Below, piece by piece: positions 53,903-62,900 of a stretch of DNA of 64,000 nt. The notes under the pieces were generated by a model. The model did not search any database. It saw only the letters and a program-made list of their open reading frames with translations, and was not told the DNA's origin. Both the position numbers and the translations under genes were made by a program. Position 1 is the stretch's first letter; every line of letters starts with the position of its first letter. Source of the DNA: Aculops lycopersici (Eukaryota; Arthropoda; Arachnida; Trombidiformes; Eriophyidae). The stretch covers positions 1,350,784 to 1,414,783 of the forward strand of contig WNKI01000005.1 in the NCBI GenBank assembly GCA_015350385.1. The letters run 5' to 3'.

Positions 53903-54445
53903 ATGAAACCAAGAACCAGGGTTCGCGGCCTTATGGCCTTTGTTACAGTAGGCTCGACAAGGTTTGACAAGCTTATTGACTCAATACTAAGCGAGGACTT
54001 TCTCTCGCAATTGGTAAGTCAAGGTTTCGTTCGTCTCGTTGTCCAGGCGGGAGCATCGAGTGTTGATATGGATTTAGTAGAGATGTTTAGAGAAAACTAC
54101 AATATGGATATTGAAGTATTCGACTATAAGCAATCCATCCAGGAAGATATCGAGAGGGCAGATTTGATTATCGGACATGCCGGGGCAGGCACCTGTTTGG
54201 AAGTTTTACGTGCAAACAAGCGTCTCCTGCTTGTTATCAATGACTCGCTGATGGACAACCACCAGAGCGAACTAGCAAATGAACTTGCCAGCAAGAACTA
54301 TGTCATCCAGACAACAATAGACCAACTCGGCAAAAATTTTGATGTAATTTGCAATGCAAAATTGGAGCAATTTCCCCAGAAAGATGCATCCAAGTTTGAG
54401 GAGATTTTTGATGATGCATTGAAGAAAGCTAGCTCACGACTGTAG
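53903..54445 (+). CDS. ALG13: ALG13, catalytic subunit of UDP-GlcNAc transferase
   Basis: 180 codons from ATG at 53903; a second Met at 53933 matches the usual family start better (MAFVTVGSTRFDKLI). The GT-B C-terminal half is complete: FVTVGSTRFD, a LVVQAG strand, DYKQSIQEDIERADLIIGHA followed by GAGTCLEVLR, the nucleotide-sugar binding segment, and NDSLMDNHQSELANELA. ALG13 pairs with membrane-bound ALG14 on the ER to add the second GlcNAc to dolichol-PP-GlcNAc. The long OTU/Tudor extension of some vertebrate isoforms is absent. An AATAAATAG poly(A) signal lies at about 54577. Confidence 0.93.
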   Translation: MKPRTRVRGLMAFVTVGSTRFDKLIDSILSEDFLSQLVSQGFVRLVVQAGASSVDMDLVEMFRENYNMDIEVFDYKQSIQEDIERADLIIGHAGAGTCLEVLRANKRLLLVINDSLMDNHQSELANELASKNYVIQTTIDQLGKNFDVICNAKLEQFPQKDASKFEEIFDDALKKASSRL

Positions 54446-54668
54446 CATTTGTCTGTGTGGAAAGTCTCTCAAAACCTACAGCGTTTTGTACAAAAAAGAG
54501 TTCACTTGTTTTTTTCATGAAAGAACTTGCACGTGTTTCTAACAACACCATGCAATATCATTGCCACCATTCTATTAAATAAATAGTCACCATTCCCTTG
54601 AACTCAATGAATCATTCTACTTATCCACTGAAATATATACATTTTAATAACAGATGAACTTCTAAGTT

Positions 54669-55754
54669 ATGGCAACAACTATCTTTGGCCAAATTATTGT
54701 TGGTCCGCCCGGCAGCGGGAAGACGACTTACTGTAAATTTATCCGAGAGAGTCTGAAACAGTGTGGCCGAAATACAAAGATTATAAACCTGGACCCGGCA
54801 AACGATTGCCTGCCTTATAAGCCTGCGATAGACATAACCGAGTTAGTCAAGGTCGAGACGGTCATGGAAGAAACTAAACTGGGACCCAACGGTGCGATGA
54901 TATTTTGTATGGAGCAACTGCAGAAGAATCCGGCCTGGTTATTCGACAGAATTGTTGCTGTAATTCAGGACGAGAAAAAGTGTTACCAGGAGATGAGAAA
55001 AAAGACAACTGAAAGTAAACCTGGATCCTATTCAAATAAAGAGCCAAGGTGGGATGACGAGTGGGATAGGAGGGCAAACGAAGAATCTCGGCTTCGTCAG
55101 GAAGTTGGAGCCTATCGACCCTACTTCTTGATTGACTGTCCTGGCCAATCGGAACTGTACACCCACCACACTGCCATGAAAGATATTATTTCAGATATAA
55201 CTCGCAAAAATACCCACTTCGACTTGAGACTGACGTGTGTCAATTTGTGCGACTCTTATCATGCCGGCGATCTAAGCAAATACATTGGTTTAGTTATGAA
55301 TTCATTAAGCACCATGCTGAATCTCGAGTTGCCGCATGTAAATGTGCTCTCGAAAGTGGACAAGATAGAGGAGTATGGCAAGACCCGATTTAAGCTCGAA
55401 GACTATACGGATCCAAATTTCAGCTGTCTCATTGAAACTGAGCTCTCTCTTGATACCCCATTCCAAATGAAGTATAAAAAATTATCCGAGTCAATCTGCT
55501 CGTTAATCGACGACTACAGTTTAGTTTGGTTTGTTCCATTGAACATCCAGAAGGCGGAGGATATCCGGGGAGTTATGTTGGCGGTAGATAAGGCGAATGG
55601 CTTTTTCTTTGACGATCTTGATTTGGAAATCTTACAGATGAATCCGAGACTCATGGAAATAGCCTCGGGCAAGAGATTGGAGCCATTGGTTGACTCAACT
55701 CTGTTATCTAGTGATACGATTGTCGAGAGAAAGCCGATGCTCAAGCACCAATAA
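54669..55754 (+). CDS. GPN2: GPN-loop GTPase 2
   Basis: 361 codons from ATG at 54669. Walker A is GPPGSGKTT; then NLDPANDCLPY, the diagnostic GPN loop in LGPNGAMIFCMEQL, the G3 motif DCPGQSELYTHH, and SKVDKIEEYGK as G4. The middle carries a charged insertion (about residues 105-140) that is longer than in vertebrates. GPN GTPases form dimers that assist assembly and nuclear import of RNA polymerase II and III. The stop codon TAA lies inside an AATAAA (55750-55755), so either a very short 3' UTR or a downstream signal is used. Confidence 0.93.
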   Translation: MATTIFGQIIVGPPGSGKTTYCKFIRESLKQCGRNTKIINLDPANDCLPYKPAIDITELVKVETVMEETKLGPNGAMIFCMEQLQKNPAWLFDRIVAVIQDEKKCYQEMRKKTTESKPGSYSNKEPRWDDEWDRRANEESRLRQEVGAYRPYFLIDCPGQSELYTHHTAMKDIISDITRKNTHFDLRLTCVNLCDSYHAGDLSKYIGLVMNSLSTMLNLELPHVNVLSKVDKIEEYGKTRFKLEDYTDPNFSCLIETELSLDTPFQMKYKKLSESICSLIDDYSLVWFVPLNIQKAEDIRGVMLAVDKANGFFFDDLDLEILQMNPRLMEIASGKRLEPLVDSTLLSSDTIVERKPMLKHQ

Positions 55755-56180
55755 ACCTTCTCCTCTTGATGGAGAGATAACATTGTCTCGCTTGGTTGTT
55801 GTTGCCGAGCACTCGCACCATACTAAAGACTCGAACCACAACACTTATCGCAGACCGACTCGCGTAGGCAGCTCAAGAATACCAAAGTGTAGGCGGCGCT
55901 ACATTACTCATAACCCAAAACTTTGACACTAGCTTTTTTCCATTGTGTTGGCCCTAGAAAGTTTTGATCCTGGGATGTGGTGATTATATCAGTCGCTTAC
56001 ACTCATCGAAACTCACACCATTCGCGTTATTTGTCAAGCCAAACAGATCGAGGAGTCTTGCAACAGTAGCAGCAACAGCACCAAGGTAGAGGAGGAAGTC
56101 ATCAGCTACAGAGACATCATTGGGTCACCTGTCAAAAGATCATCAGCTCATTATTAAGCACATCCATCTGACGCCAAATC
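55755..56180. promoter_or_regulatory. Spacer between GPN2 and ACADSB
   Basis: 426 bases with no gene. The 3' half, with CAG/CAA-rich sequence before the ACADSB start, is likely its 5' UTR; a possible acceptor (CAAACAG) lies near 56046. Confidence 0.4.
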
Positions 56181-57473
56181 ATGTTCGCCAAATCAGCCGC
56201 CCGAGTGGCCAGCCAAGTGGTCAAGTCCCGTGCCTCGCTGGCCCTGAAGCCGCCCACTCAGGTGAGAAATCTCTCGATGGGTCTATCACAACCAAAGGTC
56301 ATGGCGGTCAATGATAGACCGACACCATTGACCATGCTAAGCGAGGAAGAGATGGCCATGAAGGAGGTTGTGTCCAAGTTGTCGAAGGAGAAGTTTGCAC
56401 CGCTCGTGAAGGAAATGGACGAGAAGAGCGAAATGTTTCCGGAAGTCATCGCAGCCCTCTTCGAAAATGGACTTATGAACATCAGCGTAGACCCCAAATA
56501 CGACGGCGTCGGCGCCAACTTTTTCACCACCCTACTGGCAGTCGAGGAGATTGCAAAAGTTGACCCAGCCATCAGTGCCATGGTCGATGTTCACAACACT
56601 CTCTTCGTAGAGACCCTTTGCGTTTATGGAACTGAGGAGCAGAAGCAACGATATCTACCAAGAACGGCCCAAGACTTAGTCGGCTCCTTCTGCCTATCTG
56701 AACCAAACGCTGGCTCGGACGCTTTCTCTCTAAAGACTTCAGCCAAGAAGGATGGCGACCACTTTATTTTGAATGGATCCAAGTCGTGGATTACCAATGC
56801 TGAGAACGCAGGCGCTTACATTGTGTTTGCAAACGCAGACTTCTCTGCCGGATACAAGGGAATCACAGCTTTTATAATCGACCGAGGAACTCCAGGTTTG
56901 AGCATTGCGAAGCACGAGGACAAGTTGGGCATTAGAGCCTCGAGTACATGCCCAGTTATCATGGAGGATGTGCGAATCCCAGCCAGCAACATTGTTGGCG
57001 AGTATGGAAAGGGGTACAAAATTGCAATTGAGACACTGAATGAGGGTAGAATCGGTATTGGAGCCCAAATGTTGGGCTTGGCTCAGGGTGTCTTTGATCA
57101 TGCGGTTAAATACACACTCGAGAGGACAGCTTTCAAGCAAAAGATCTTCGACTTCCAAGGAATGCAACACCAGATTGCCGATGTGGCAACCCGAATTGAA
57201 ACAGCAAGACTCATCGTCTACAACGCGGCCAGACTTCGCGAGGCCGGCATGCCGTATGTCAAGGAAGCAGCAATGGCCAAGTACCATGCAGGTGAGGTGG
57301 CCTGTTACACAGCAAACAAGGCCATCGAATGGATGGGCGGTGTTGGATTCACTCGCGATTATCCAGTCGAGAAGTACCTGAGAGATTCGAAGATTGGTCA
57401 AATCTACGAAGGAACATCAAATATCCAATTGAACACCATCGCCAAGATTATCAAGAGTGAGTTCGGAAGCTAA
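56181..57473 (+). CDS. ACADSB: Short/branched-chain acyl-CoA dehydrogenase, mitochondrial
   Basis: 430 codons from ATG at 56181, without introns. The first ~35 residues form an Arg/Ala/Ser-rich amphipathic mitochondrial presequence (MFAKSAARVASQVVKSRASL). The acyl-CoA dehydrogenase signatures follow: GSFCLSEPNAGSDAFSLKT and LGIRASSTCPVIMEDVRIP, then LNEGRIGIGAQMLGLAQG and AIEWMGGVGFTRDYPVEKYL. The catalytic base is the Glu of IYEGTSNIQLNTIAK, the position used by ACADSB and SCAD. The length matches human ACADSB (432). The enzyme oxidises 2-methylbutyryl-CoA in isoleucine catabolism using FAD and passes electrons to ETF. Codon use is C/G-rich. AATAAA lies at 57560-57565. Confidence 0.94.
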   Translation: MFAKSAARVASQVVKSRASLALKPPTQVRNLSMGLSQPKVMAVNDRPTPLTMLSEEEMAMKEVVSKLSKEKFAPLVKEMDEKSEMFPEVIAALFENGLMNISVDPKYDGVGANFFTTLLAVEEIAKVDPAISAMVDVHNTLFVETLCVYGTEEQKQRYLPRTAQDLVGSFCLSEPNAGSDAFSLKTSAKKDGDHFILNGSKSWITNAENAGAYIVFANADFSAGYKGITAFIIDRGTPGLSIAKHEDKLGIRASSTCPVIMEDVRIPASNIVGEYGKGYKIAIETLNEGRIGIGAQMLGLAQGVFDHAVKYTLERTAFKQKIFDFQGMQHQIADVATRIETARLIVYNAARLREAGMPYVKEAAMAKYHAGEVACYTANKAIEWMGGVGFTRDYPVEKYLRDSKIGQIYEGTSNIQLNTIAKIIKSEFGS

Positions 57474-57681
57474 ACTCGCGAATCACACAAAGAATATCTA
57501 GACACTTTGCGACCACCTTGACATGATGTAGTGATATTAGAGACTTATGTGCAAACCCCAATAAACTCCCCCCTCTATTTGTGATTCTTACTGAATGATG
57601 TGATCATCGTGAAACAACACGCTTTTGCTTAGACTAATCTTATCAAGTCTCTAGTTGAACAAACTCTTGATGTGTTTCGCT

Positions 57682-58419
57682 TTAGGGTTTCGATTCGCCA
57701 CCCACCTGTTGACAATTGCGAATCTCGTCGACGGCAAACTCCAAGGCCAACTTCAGAGATGCACTAATATCTTCCAACTTGAAGTCTTCGACATCAGGTA
57801 CATGGATGAATAAAGCTCTATCACAGATTCTGAGTGACTTCTGGTATATGTATTCGCAAAGGTATAGCCCAGCATCCTCGCTTCTCTTGAATGGAATATT
57901 GACATTCTTTTTGGCAAACTCTTCATTGAGCCTGCTGCACAATCTATCCACATCAATCTTTGTTTTGCTGCAATCAAACTCACAAGGCTTGCAAGTATAG
58001 TTGTGACGAACAGTCTTCTCCTCTAAACTACCCTCTCCGTCGGTCTTGTACTCTCTTAGATGCTCGTGGGCTGCGAATTTTTTGATATCATCATGAACGT
58101 ATGGCCCGTGCCGCGCTCTTGCCTCTATCCTTATATGCGTCTCAAACGCTGCCAATCCCACATGGACCATGAGCAAAGGATTGTAGGTCTTCCAAAGTTC
58201 CTCGACAGCCGCGTCAACATCCTGATAGGCCACATCCACTTGTCTTTTGACCAACCTGATTGATGGTCGGTCGATCTGAAATGAGTCATTCTTGATGGCT
58301 TCCCATGATGGATTTGATTCGTGATTTCTGAATTTGCCGAATCCAGTCAAGACAACATAATCCGATTTCGTGGCATTGACGTCACCCTCAAAGTCTATCA
58401 AGTTTTCTTCTAATGACAT
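57682..58419 (-). CDS. PGPEP1: Pyroglutamyl-peptidase I (C15 cysteine peptidase)
   Basis: 245 codons from ATG at 58419. The fold's N-terminal signature is VVLTGFGKFRNHESNPSWEA. The catalytic triad is visible: Glu in RIEARARHGPYVHDD, Cys in RSEDAGLYLCEYIYQ and His in LFIHVPDVED. The enzyme removes N-terminal pyroglutamate from peptides in the cytosol. It is longer than the human protein (209) because of an N-terminal extension of about 15 residues and an expanded middle loop with Cys-x2-Cys-x3-Cys (CKPCEFDC). Its start lies only ~107 bases from the proposed edge of the adjacent retrotransposon LTR. Confidence 0.9.
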   Translation of the reverse strand: MSLEENLIDFEGDVNATKSDYVVLTGFGKFRNHESNPSWEAIKNDSFQIDRPSIRLVKRQVDVAYQDVDAAVEELWKTYNPLLMVHVGLAAFETHIRIEARARHGPYVHDDIKKFAAHEHLREYKTDGEGSLEEKTVRHNYTCKPCEFDCSKTKIDVDRLCSRLNEEFAKKNVNIPFKRSEDAGLYLCEYIYQKSLRICDRALFIHVPDVEDFKLEDISASLKLALEFAVDEIRNCQQVGGESKP

Positions 58420-58525
58420 TTTGATGGAAGATACTAATTCTATGAATAATACGCAATTAGTAGAAAACTCAATGGGCTTAAATCAGCACCGAACAGGTCA
58501 TTTTGGTCTTTGTTCTCGCGCAATC

Positions 58526-58718
58526 TGTCGTGCGCGGAAAATCTAGTGGCCGCACGACTTCGAATCTCGCGCCATCGCTGTGCCGATCGTATTGCACGGC
58601 ATGGCCGTGCCGCCACTTCCTCACATATAAAAGCTCATGTGCAACCAATAAACAACACACTACCCCGCTATACTTGTATCGGTTAACATCTCTACTTTAC
58701 TACTTATCGCGCATAACA
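58526..58718 (+). repeat. Proposed 5' LTR (about 193 bp)
   Basis: Begins TGTCGTGCG and ends CATAACA, i.e. TG...CA, directly before the putative primer-binding site. It contains a TATA box (TATAAAAG, 58626-58633), AATAAA (58647-58652) and two small hairpins (GTCGTGCG/CGCACGAC; GCACGGC/GCCGTGC). The left edge is inferred only from the TG and needs the 3' LTR for proof. Confidence 0.5.
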
Positions 58719-58720
58719 AT

Positions 58721-58738
58721 TGGTAGCAGGGGATATCT
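58721..58738 (+). promoter_or_regulatory. Putative tRNA primer-binding site
   Basis: TGGTAGCAGGGGATATCT follows the LTR end after two bases. It starts with TGG, the complement of the tRNA CCA end, as reverse-transcription primer sites do. I could not match it to a specific tRNA. Confidence 0.55.
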
Positions 58739-58822
58739 CGTTCCCCAAAAATAAGTAACTACACGACAGATAAGAAAGTAAAACACAACATATCAGAATA
58801 TATATACAACCAAGTCAGCAAA

Positions 58823-59884
58823 ATGGCAGACAACCAGACTAACACTTCCACTTCAGCAGCAGAAATGACAATGATGCGACTAGCGGACTCGATAGAACAA
58901 CAGGTCGCAACCTCTCTAACCAATCTACCAATACCTCAGTTTGGAGGGAACCCAAATGAGGACATCTTCGAATTCCTCACAAAATACAAGGCTGCAACGA
59001 TTAGTGTTGGCGAGGCAATGCGCTGCAAGGCACTGCAAAGAGCACTTACTGGAGCAGCCTACGTATGGGCTCGTAATAATATCAAGAAAAACATAACTGA
59101 AGGGAAAAACTGGAAGGCTTGTAAAGCCGCTTTGATCGAAAGATTCCAGCCGCCTAATGCAGAGATGAGATTTCATGAAAAGCTTTCAAAGATGAAATAC
59201 GATCAGGATAAAGACTCACTCCTATCCTATGTAGAGGCCTACGCCGATTGTTACAGAAGGGTACACCACGAGGCCAAAGATAAAGATATCATTTCGCAAC
59301 TGAAGCTGAACTTACCAAACCGAATACAAAGAGCCCTAAACGTAATCAATGATGGGTGGAGCAATTTGGACGACTTGAAAGAAGTGTTTAAATTAGCCAG
59401 AAGAGCGGAAGAGAAAATATTACCTTTCGATAAGGATGAAAATCAGAACCAACTGAATGCCAGCTCTTTGATCGAGATACTTAATTCATTTAAGAACTCT
59501 ATCAGAGAAGAAGTCGCAAAACAGGCAACCAACAAAGAAGAGGCTTTAGCGGCGATACAACTAGCTGGCCAACAAACTAATACCAACCGAGCAACCCGGA
59601 ACGACGAATTCGCAAGTAACCAGGCGCAAAACGCCAGTAGAGGAGGATACCAAAGAATCAGGCGACCAGATAATAGAGACCAAGGCAAAAGAGGGTATGC
59701 TCCATATCCAAATAGAGCCCCAGGCAGAAGGAGCTACATACCACAGGAGGAGGCACAGAAATTGAAAGATGCTTATAACGCCAAGAATGGAGCACCGCCA
59801 CGTCCATGTCATGCTTGTGGTGGTCATCACTGGAACCATGACTGCCCACTTTTGAAATCAGAAGAGGCAGAAGCTTTAAAATAA
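58823..59884 (+). CDS. gag: Retrotransposon Gag (capsid and nucleocapsid)
   Basis: 353 codons from ATG at 58823. A capsid-like helical region spans about residues 50-210 (for example ERFQPPNAEMRFHEKLSKMK and AYADCYRRVHHEAKDKDI), typical of retrotransposon gag families. An Arg/Gly/Asn-rich linker follows, then one zinc knuckle near the C-terminus, CHACGGHHWNHDC (C-x2-C-x3-H-x4-C), for RNA packaging. The last codons are GCT TTA AAA TAA, which form a frameshift site. Confidence 0.88.
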   Translation: MADNQTNTSTSAAEMTMMRLADSIEQQVATSLTNLPIPQFGGNPNEDIFEFLTKYKAATISVGEAMRCKALQRALTGAAYVWARNNIKKNITEGKNWKACKAALIERFQPPNAEMRFHEKLSKMKYDQDKDSLLSYVEAYADCYRRVHHEAKDKDIISQLKLNLPNRIQRALNVINDGWSNLDDLKEVFKLARRAEEKILPFDKDENQNQLNASSLIEILNSFKNSIREEVAKQATNKEEALAAIQLAGQQTNTNRATRNDEFASNQAQNASRGGYQRIRRPDNRDQGKRGYAPYPNRAPGRRSYIPQEEAQKLKDAYNAKNGAPPRPCHACGGHHWNHDCPLLKSEEAEALK

Positions 59885-59918
59885 ACAGGGTCGCTCAGTC
59901 GCAAGGTGCCGACGACCC
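59875..59918 (+). promoter_or_regulatory. Programmed -1 ribosomal frameshift signal between gag and pol
   Basis: Slippery heptamer T TTA AAA at 59875-59881 in the gag frame, immediately before the gag stop (59882-59884). A 6-base spacer (TAAACA) precedes a stem GGGTCG (59888-59893) pairing with CGACCC (59913-59918). An alternative or pseudoknot pairing GTCG/CGAC is possible inside. The pol frame is the -1 frame and is open across this point. Confidence 0.85.
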
Positions 59919-62900
59919 ATTACACCAAATAGCCTGCCTCGGATCAGGAACTAGCCTTGTCATTGCTCATTTTATCATAAATTACATAGACGTGGATGCA
60001 ATAATCGATACGGGAGCAACAGCATCCTTTCTACCAGAAAAGGGAGTGATTATCTCTAACAAGAACATACAGATTAACCAAACAAATCAAAGAGTCAAAA
60101 CAGCGGATAATCTTATTCTAAACGTAAATTGCTCGACCAAATTGCACACCAAGCCAGCAAATACAGACGGGCCAGGGGTCCAGAGCAGATACCTTGTACT
60201 ACCAAATCACGATTCCATTTTGGGATACCAAGCTGTCATAGGTCTGGACTTGATAAAGTCAATGAACATCTCTGTGGTACCCAGTGGAGGCATTATGTTA
60301 GCAAAATCAGGCAACCATATAATCGGAAAAGAAAGACTACTGCCACTGTCTACTCTTGCTACACTTGGAATCGACCCAATGCTGAGGCTCCCTCCAACTA
60401 TCAGGAACCTTGTAACAATATTCCAAGACATATTCGCAGAAAAGGCCACCACAGCTATCGACATTGAGCCCATGACTATCCCAATAATCAACAATAAGGT
60501 GATCAAAACAACCCTCCGAAGGTACTCAGTTGAAGACATACAATTAATACATGAGCAAATCAGAAATCTCCTGGAGAATGGGATTATCGAACCTTCTCAA
60601 TCTAACTTTTCATCTAGGGCCCATCTGGTACCCAAAAAGAACGGACAGAAGAGATTGGTTATAAATTATATACCTCTCAACAATATAACAGAGAAAGATA
60701 ATTTCCCGGTGCCACAATTAGCTGACCTATTCAACGCAATCAGAGGAGCCACGCATTTTGCTGCCTTGGATTGCACTGAAGGATTCCTACAGATACCACT
60801 TTTGGAGGAACATCGACATAGATCAGCTTTCCTCACACCTCATGGGCTTTACCAATTTAGAAGAGCCCCATTTGGCTTTACAAACTCGCCTGCGAAATTC
60901 CAGCGAACTATGAATGAAATTTTCGAAGAAGGACTCTATAAGAGATGCGTGGTCTACATAGATGATATTCTAGTCTTTGCCGATTCAGCAGAAAAACTTG
61001 AAGAAAATCTCAAATGGGTCTTCGAACAATGTAGAAAACGAGGGGTCAAATTGAAGCAGTCCAAATGCCACTTCTTTCGAGAGCAAGTGGAATTTTTAGG
61101 CTTCCTCATTTCCCAAAACTCCATTGCCCCTATACCAAACAAATGCGAACCCTTGAGGGACTGCAACCCACAATCCAAATCCGATATTTTATCGATACTT
61201 GGAAAGCTTAATCACTACTCCAGATTCATCCCTAATTTCTCAGAAAAAACCCGACCGTTGCGGGAGCTTATTAAGAAAACGACGCCGTTCTCATGGAACC
61301 TCGAGAATACTGAAACTGTCAAAAGAATGCAAATAGAAATCGATGAAGCCTTACCTCAAACTATACCGGACACCTTCTCTACCAAAATCCTAAGGATTCA
61401 TATCGCCAAAGAATCAATAGAAGCTACTTGTTTAACGGAAAAGGGGGATATAATTTGCAGAACAGGACAGGCACTTACTCAATCGGAGAATAATTGGACG
61501 AACGTGGAAAAATCTTTAAGAGGACTCGTGATCGCCTATCAAAAGTTCGGTAGTTTCCTCAAAGGCGAAGTTATAGTCGAAACACCGTTCAAAGCCCTTG
61601 AAAATGCCATCAAAAGAAAAGAGCGACCCGAACGGGTAGAAAGACTCCTTCTCGACCTACCAGCCGACTGCAACATTACTATTAAGACAATTCCCCAAAC
61701 GATCGAAACCGTAGCACAGAAGATTCACGATGAACCTCCAGAAGAAATCTTCTACACCGATGGAGCTTGTACGTCCAATGGTAAACCCAATTGTAAAGCC
61801 TCTTGGGCAGTACTATCCACTATTAATCCGGACTTGACCGCTAGCGGACTGGTCGAACACGAGAGACCATCCAACCAAGTTGCAGAACTCACTGCGATAT
61901 TGGAGGCTTGTAAAATATCACAAACAGCAAATCTCAACCGGGTACTGATAGTAACGGATAGCAAATACGCGGCGGACGCTATCAACAATCGCCTTGAGAA
62001 GTGGCAAGAAAACGGATACAAGGACCATAGAAACAAAACCGTCATCAACGAGAAACTGATGAGAGCATTGAACAATATGAAAGAAAAATTGGATCTAAAG
62101 TGCATTCATATAAAAGGGCATGCCCATAACGGTTATAATCTGAAAGTCGACGAAATGGCAAAAAGTAGACTAGAGCAATCGCTGCCAGCATGCCTACTAC
62201 TCGCGAGACAGCCGGTGCTCGACCAAACAGGTGACGAAGAAATAGAGACCCTCAAGAACAAGATGAAGTCCGACGGGAAAGCGAGGGAAAACTTTGAGTT
62301 GATCAATAACGAACTATATTTCATAGACGAAAATTTACCTCTACACGACAGACTTCGATTGTTTGTACCGCAAAAATATAGAAAATTATTGCTTAAAATA
62401 GCGCATGATGACCCCATCTACGGTGGCCACCTCGGTATCAAAAAGACTCGGAACAAGCTGGCGCAGTACTACTGGCCAAGGTTGAATACGGATATAATAG
62501 AGCATATAAGAGACTGTGAAGTGTGCCAACGTAACAAGGTCCCCAGGGCACCTAGATCGGGACTACTACAACCCATCAAAACCTCCGAACTATTCGAGAG
62601 AGTCCACATAGATATTGTGGGACCATTGAAAGAGAGCCGAAATGGAAACAAGTTCATCATCACTGCTATAGACGCTTTCTCAAGATTCGGTTATGCAAGA
62701 CCCCTTCCAGAAGCCAGAACCGTGGACCATTCGATCCTAAGGCAGACAGCTTTGAAGAATACCGAAGAAGCTCAGGCCAAACAAAAGGAATTTTACGATC
62801 GAAATAGAGTACCGCAAGACTTTAAAACACTTGACTTAGTAATGACCAAAAATCATGCACCGCCTCGCGGTGACTCGCTCAAGTTAGCCCCCAAATTCAC

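Noticed and set aside
56739..57401. 220-codon minus-strand ORF opposite ACADSB
   Set aside because: Antisense shadow created by strong codon bias in ACADSB; no protein-like motifs.
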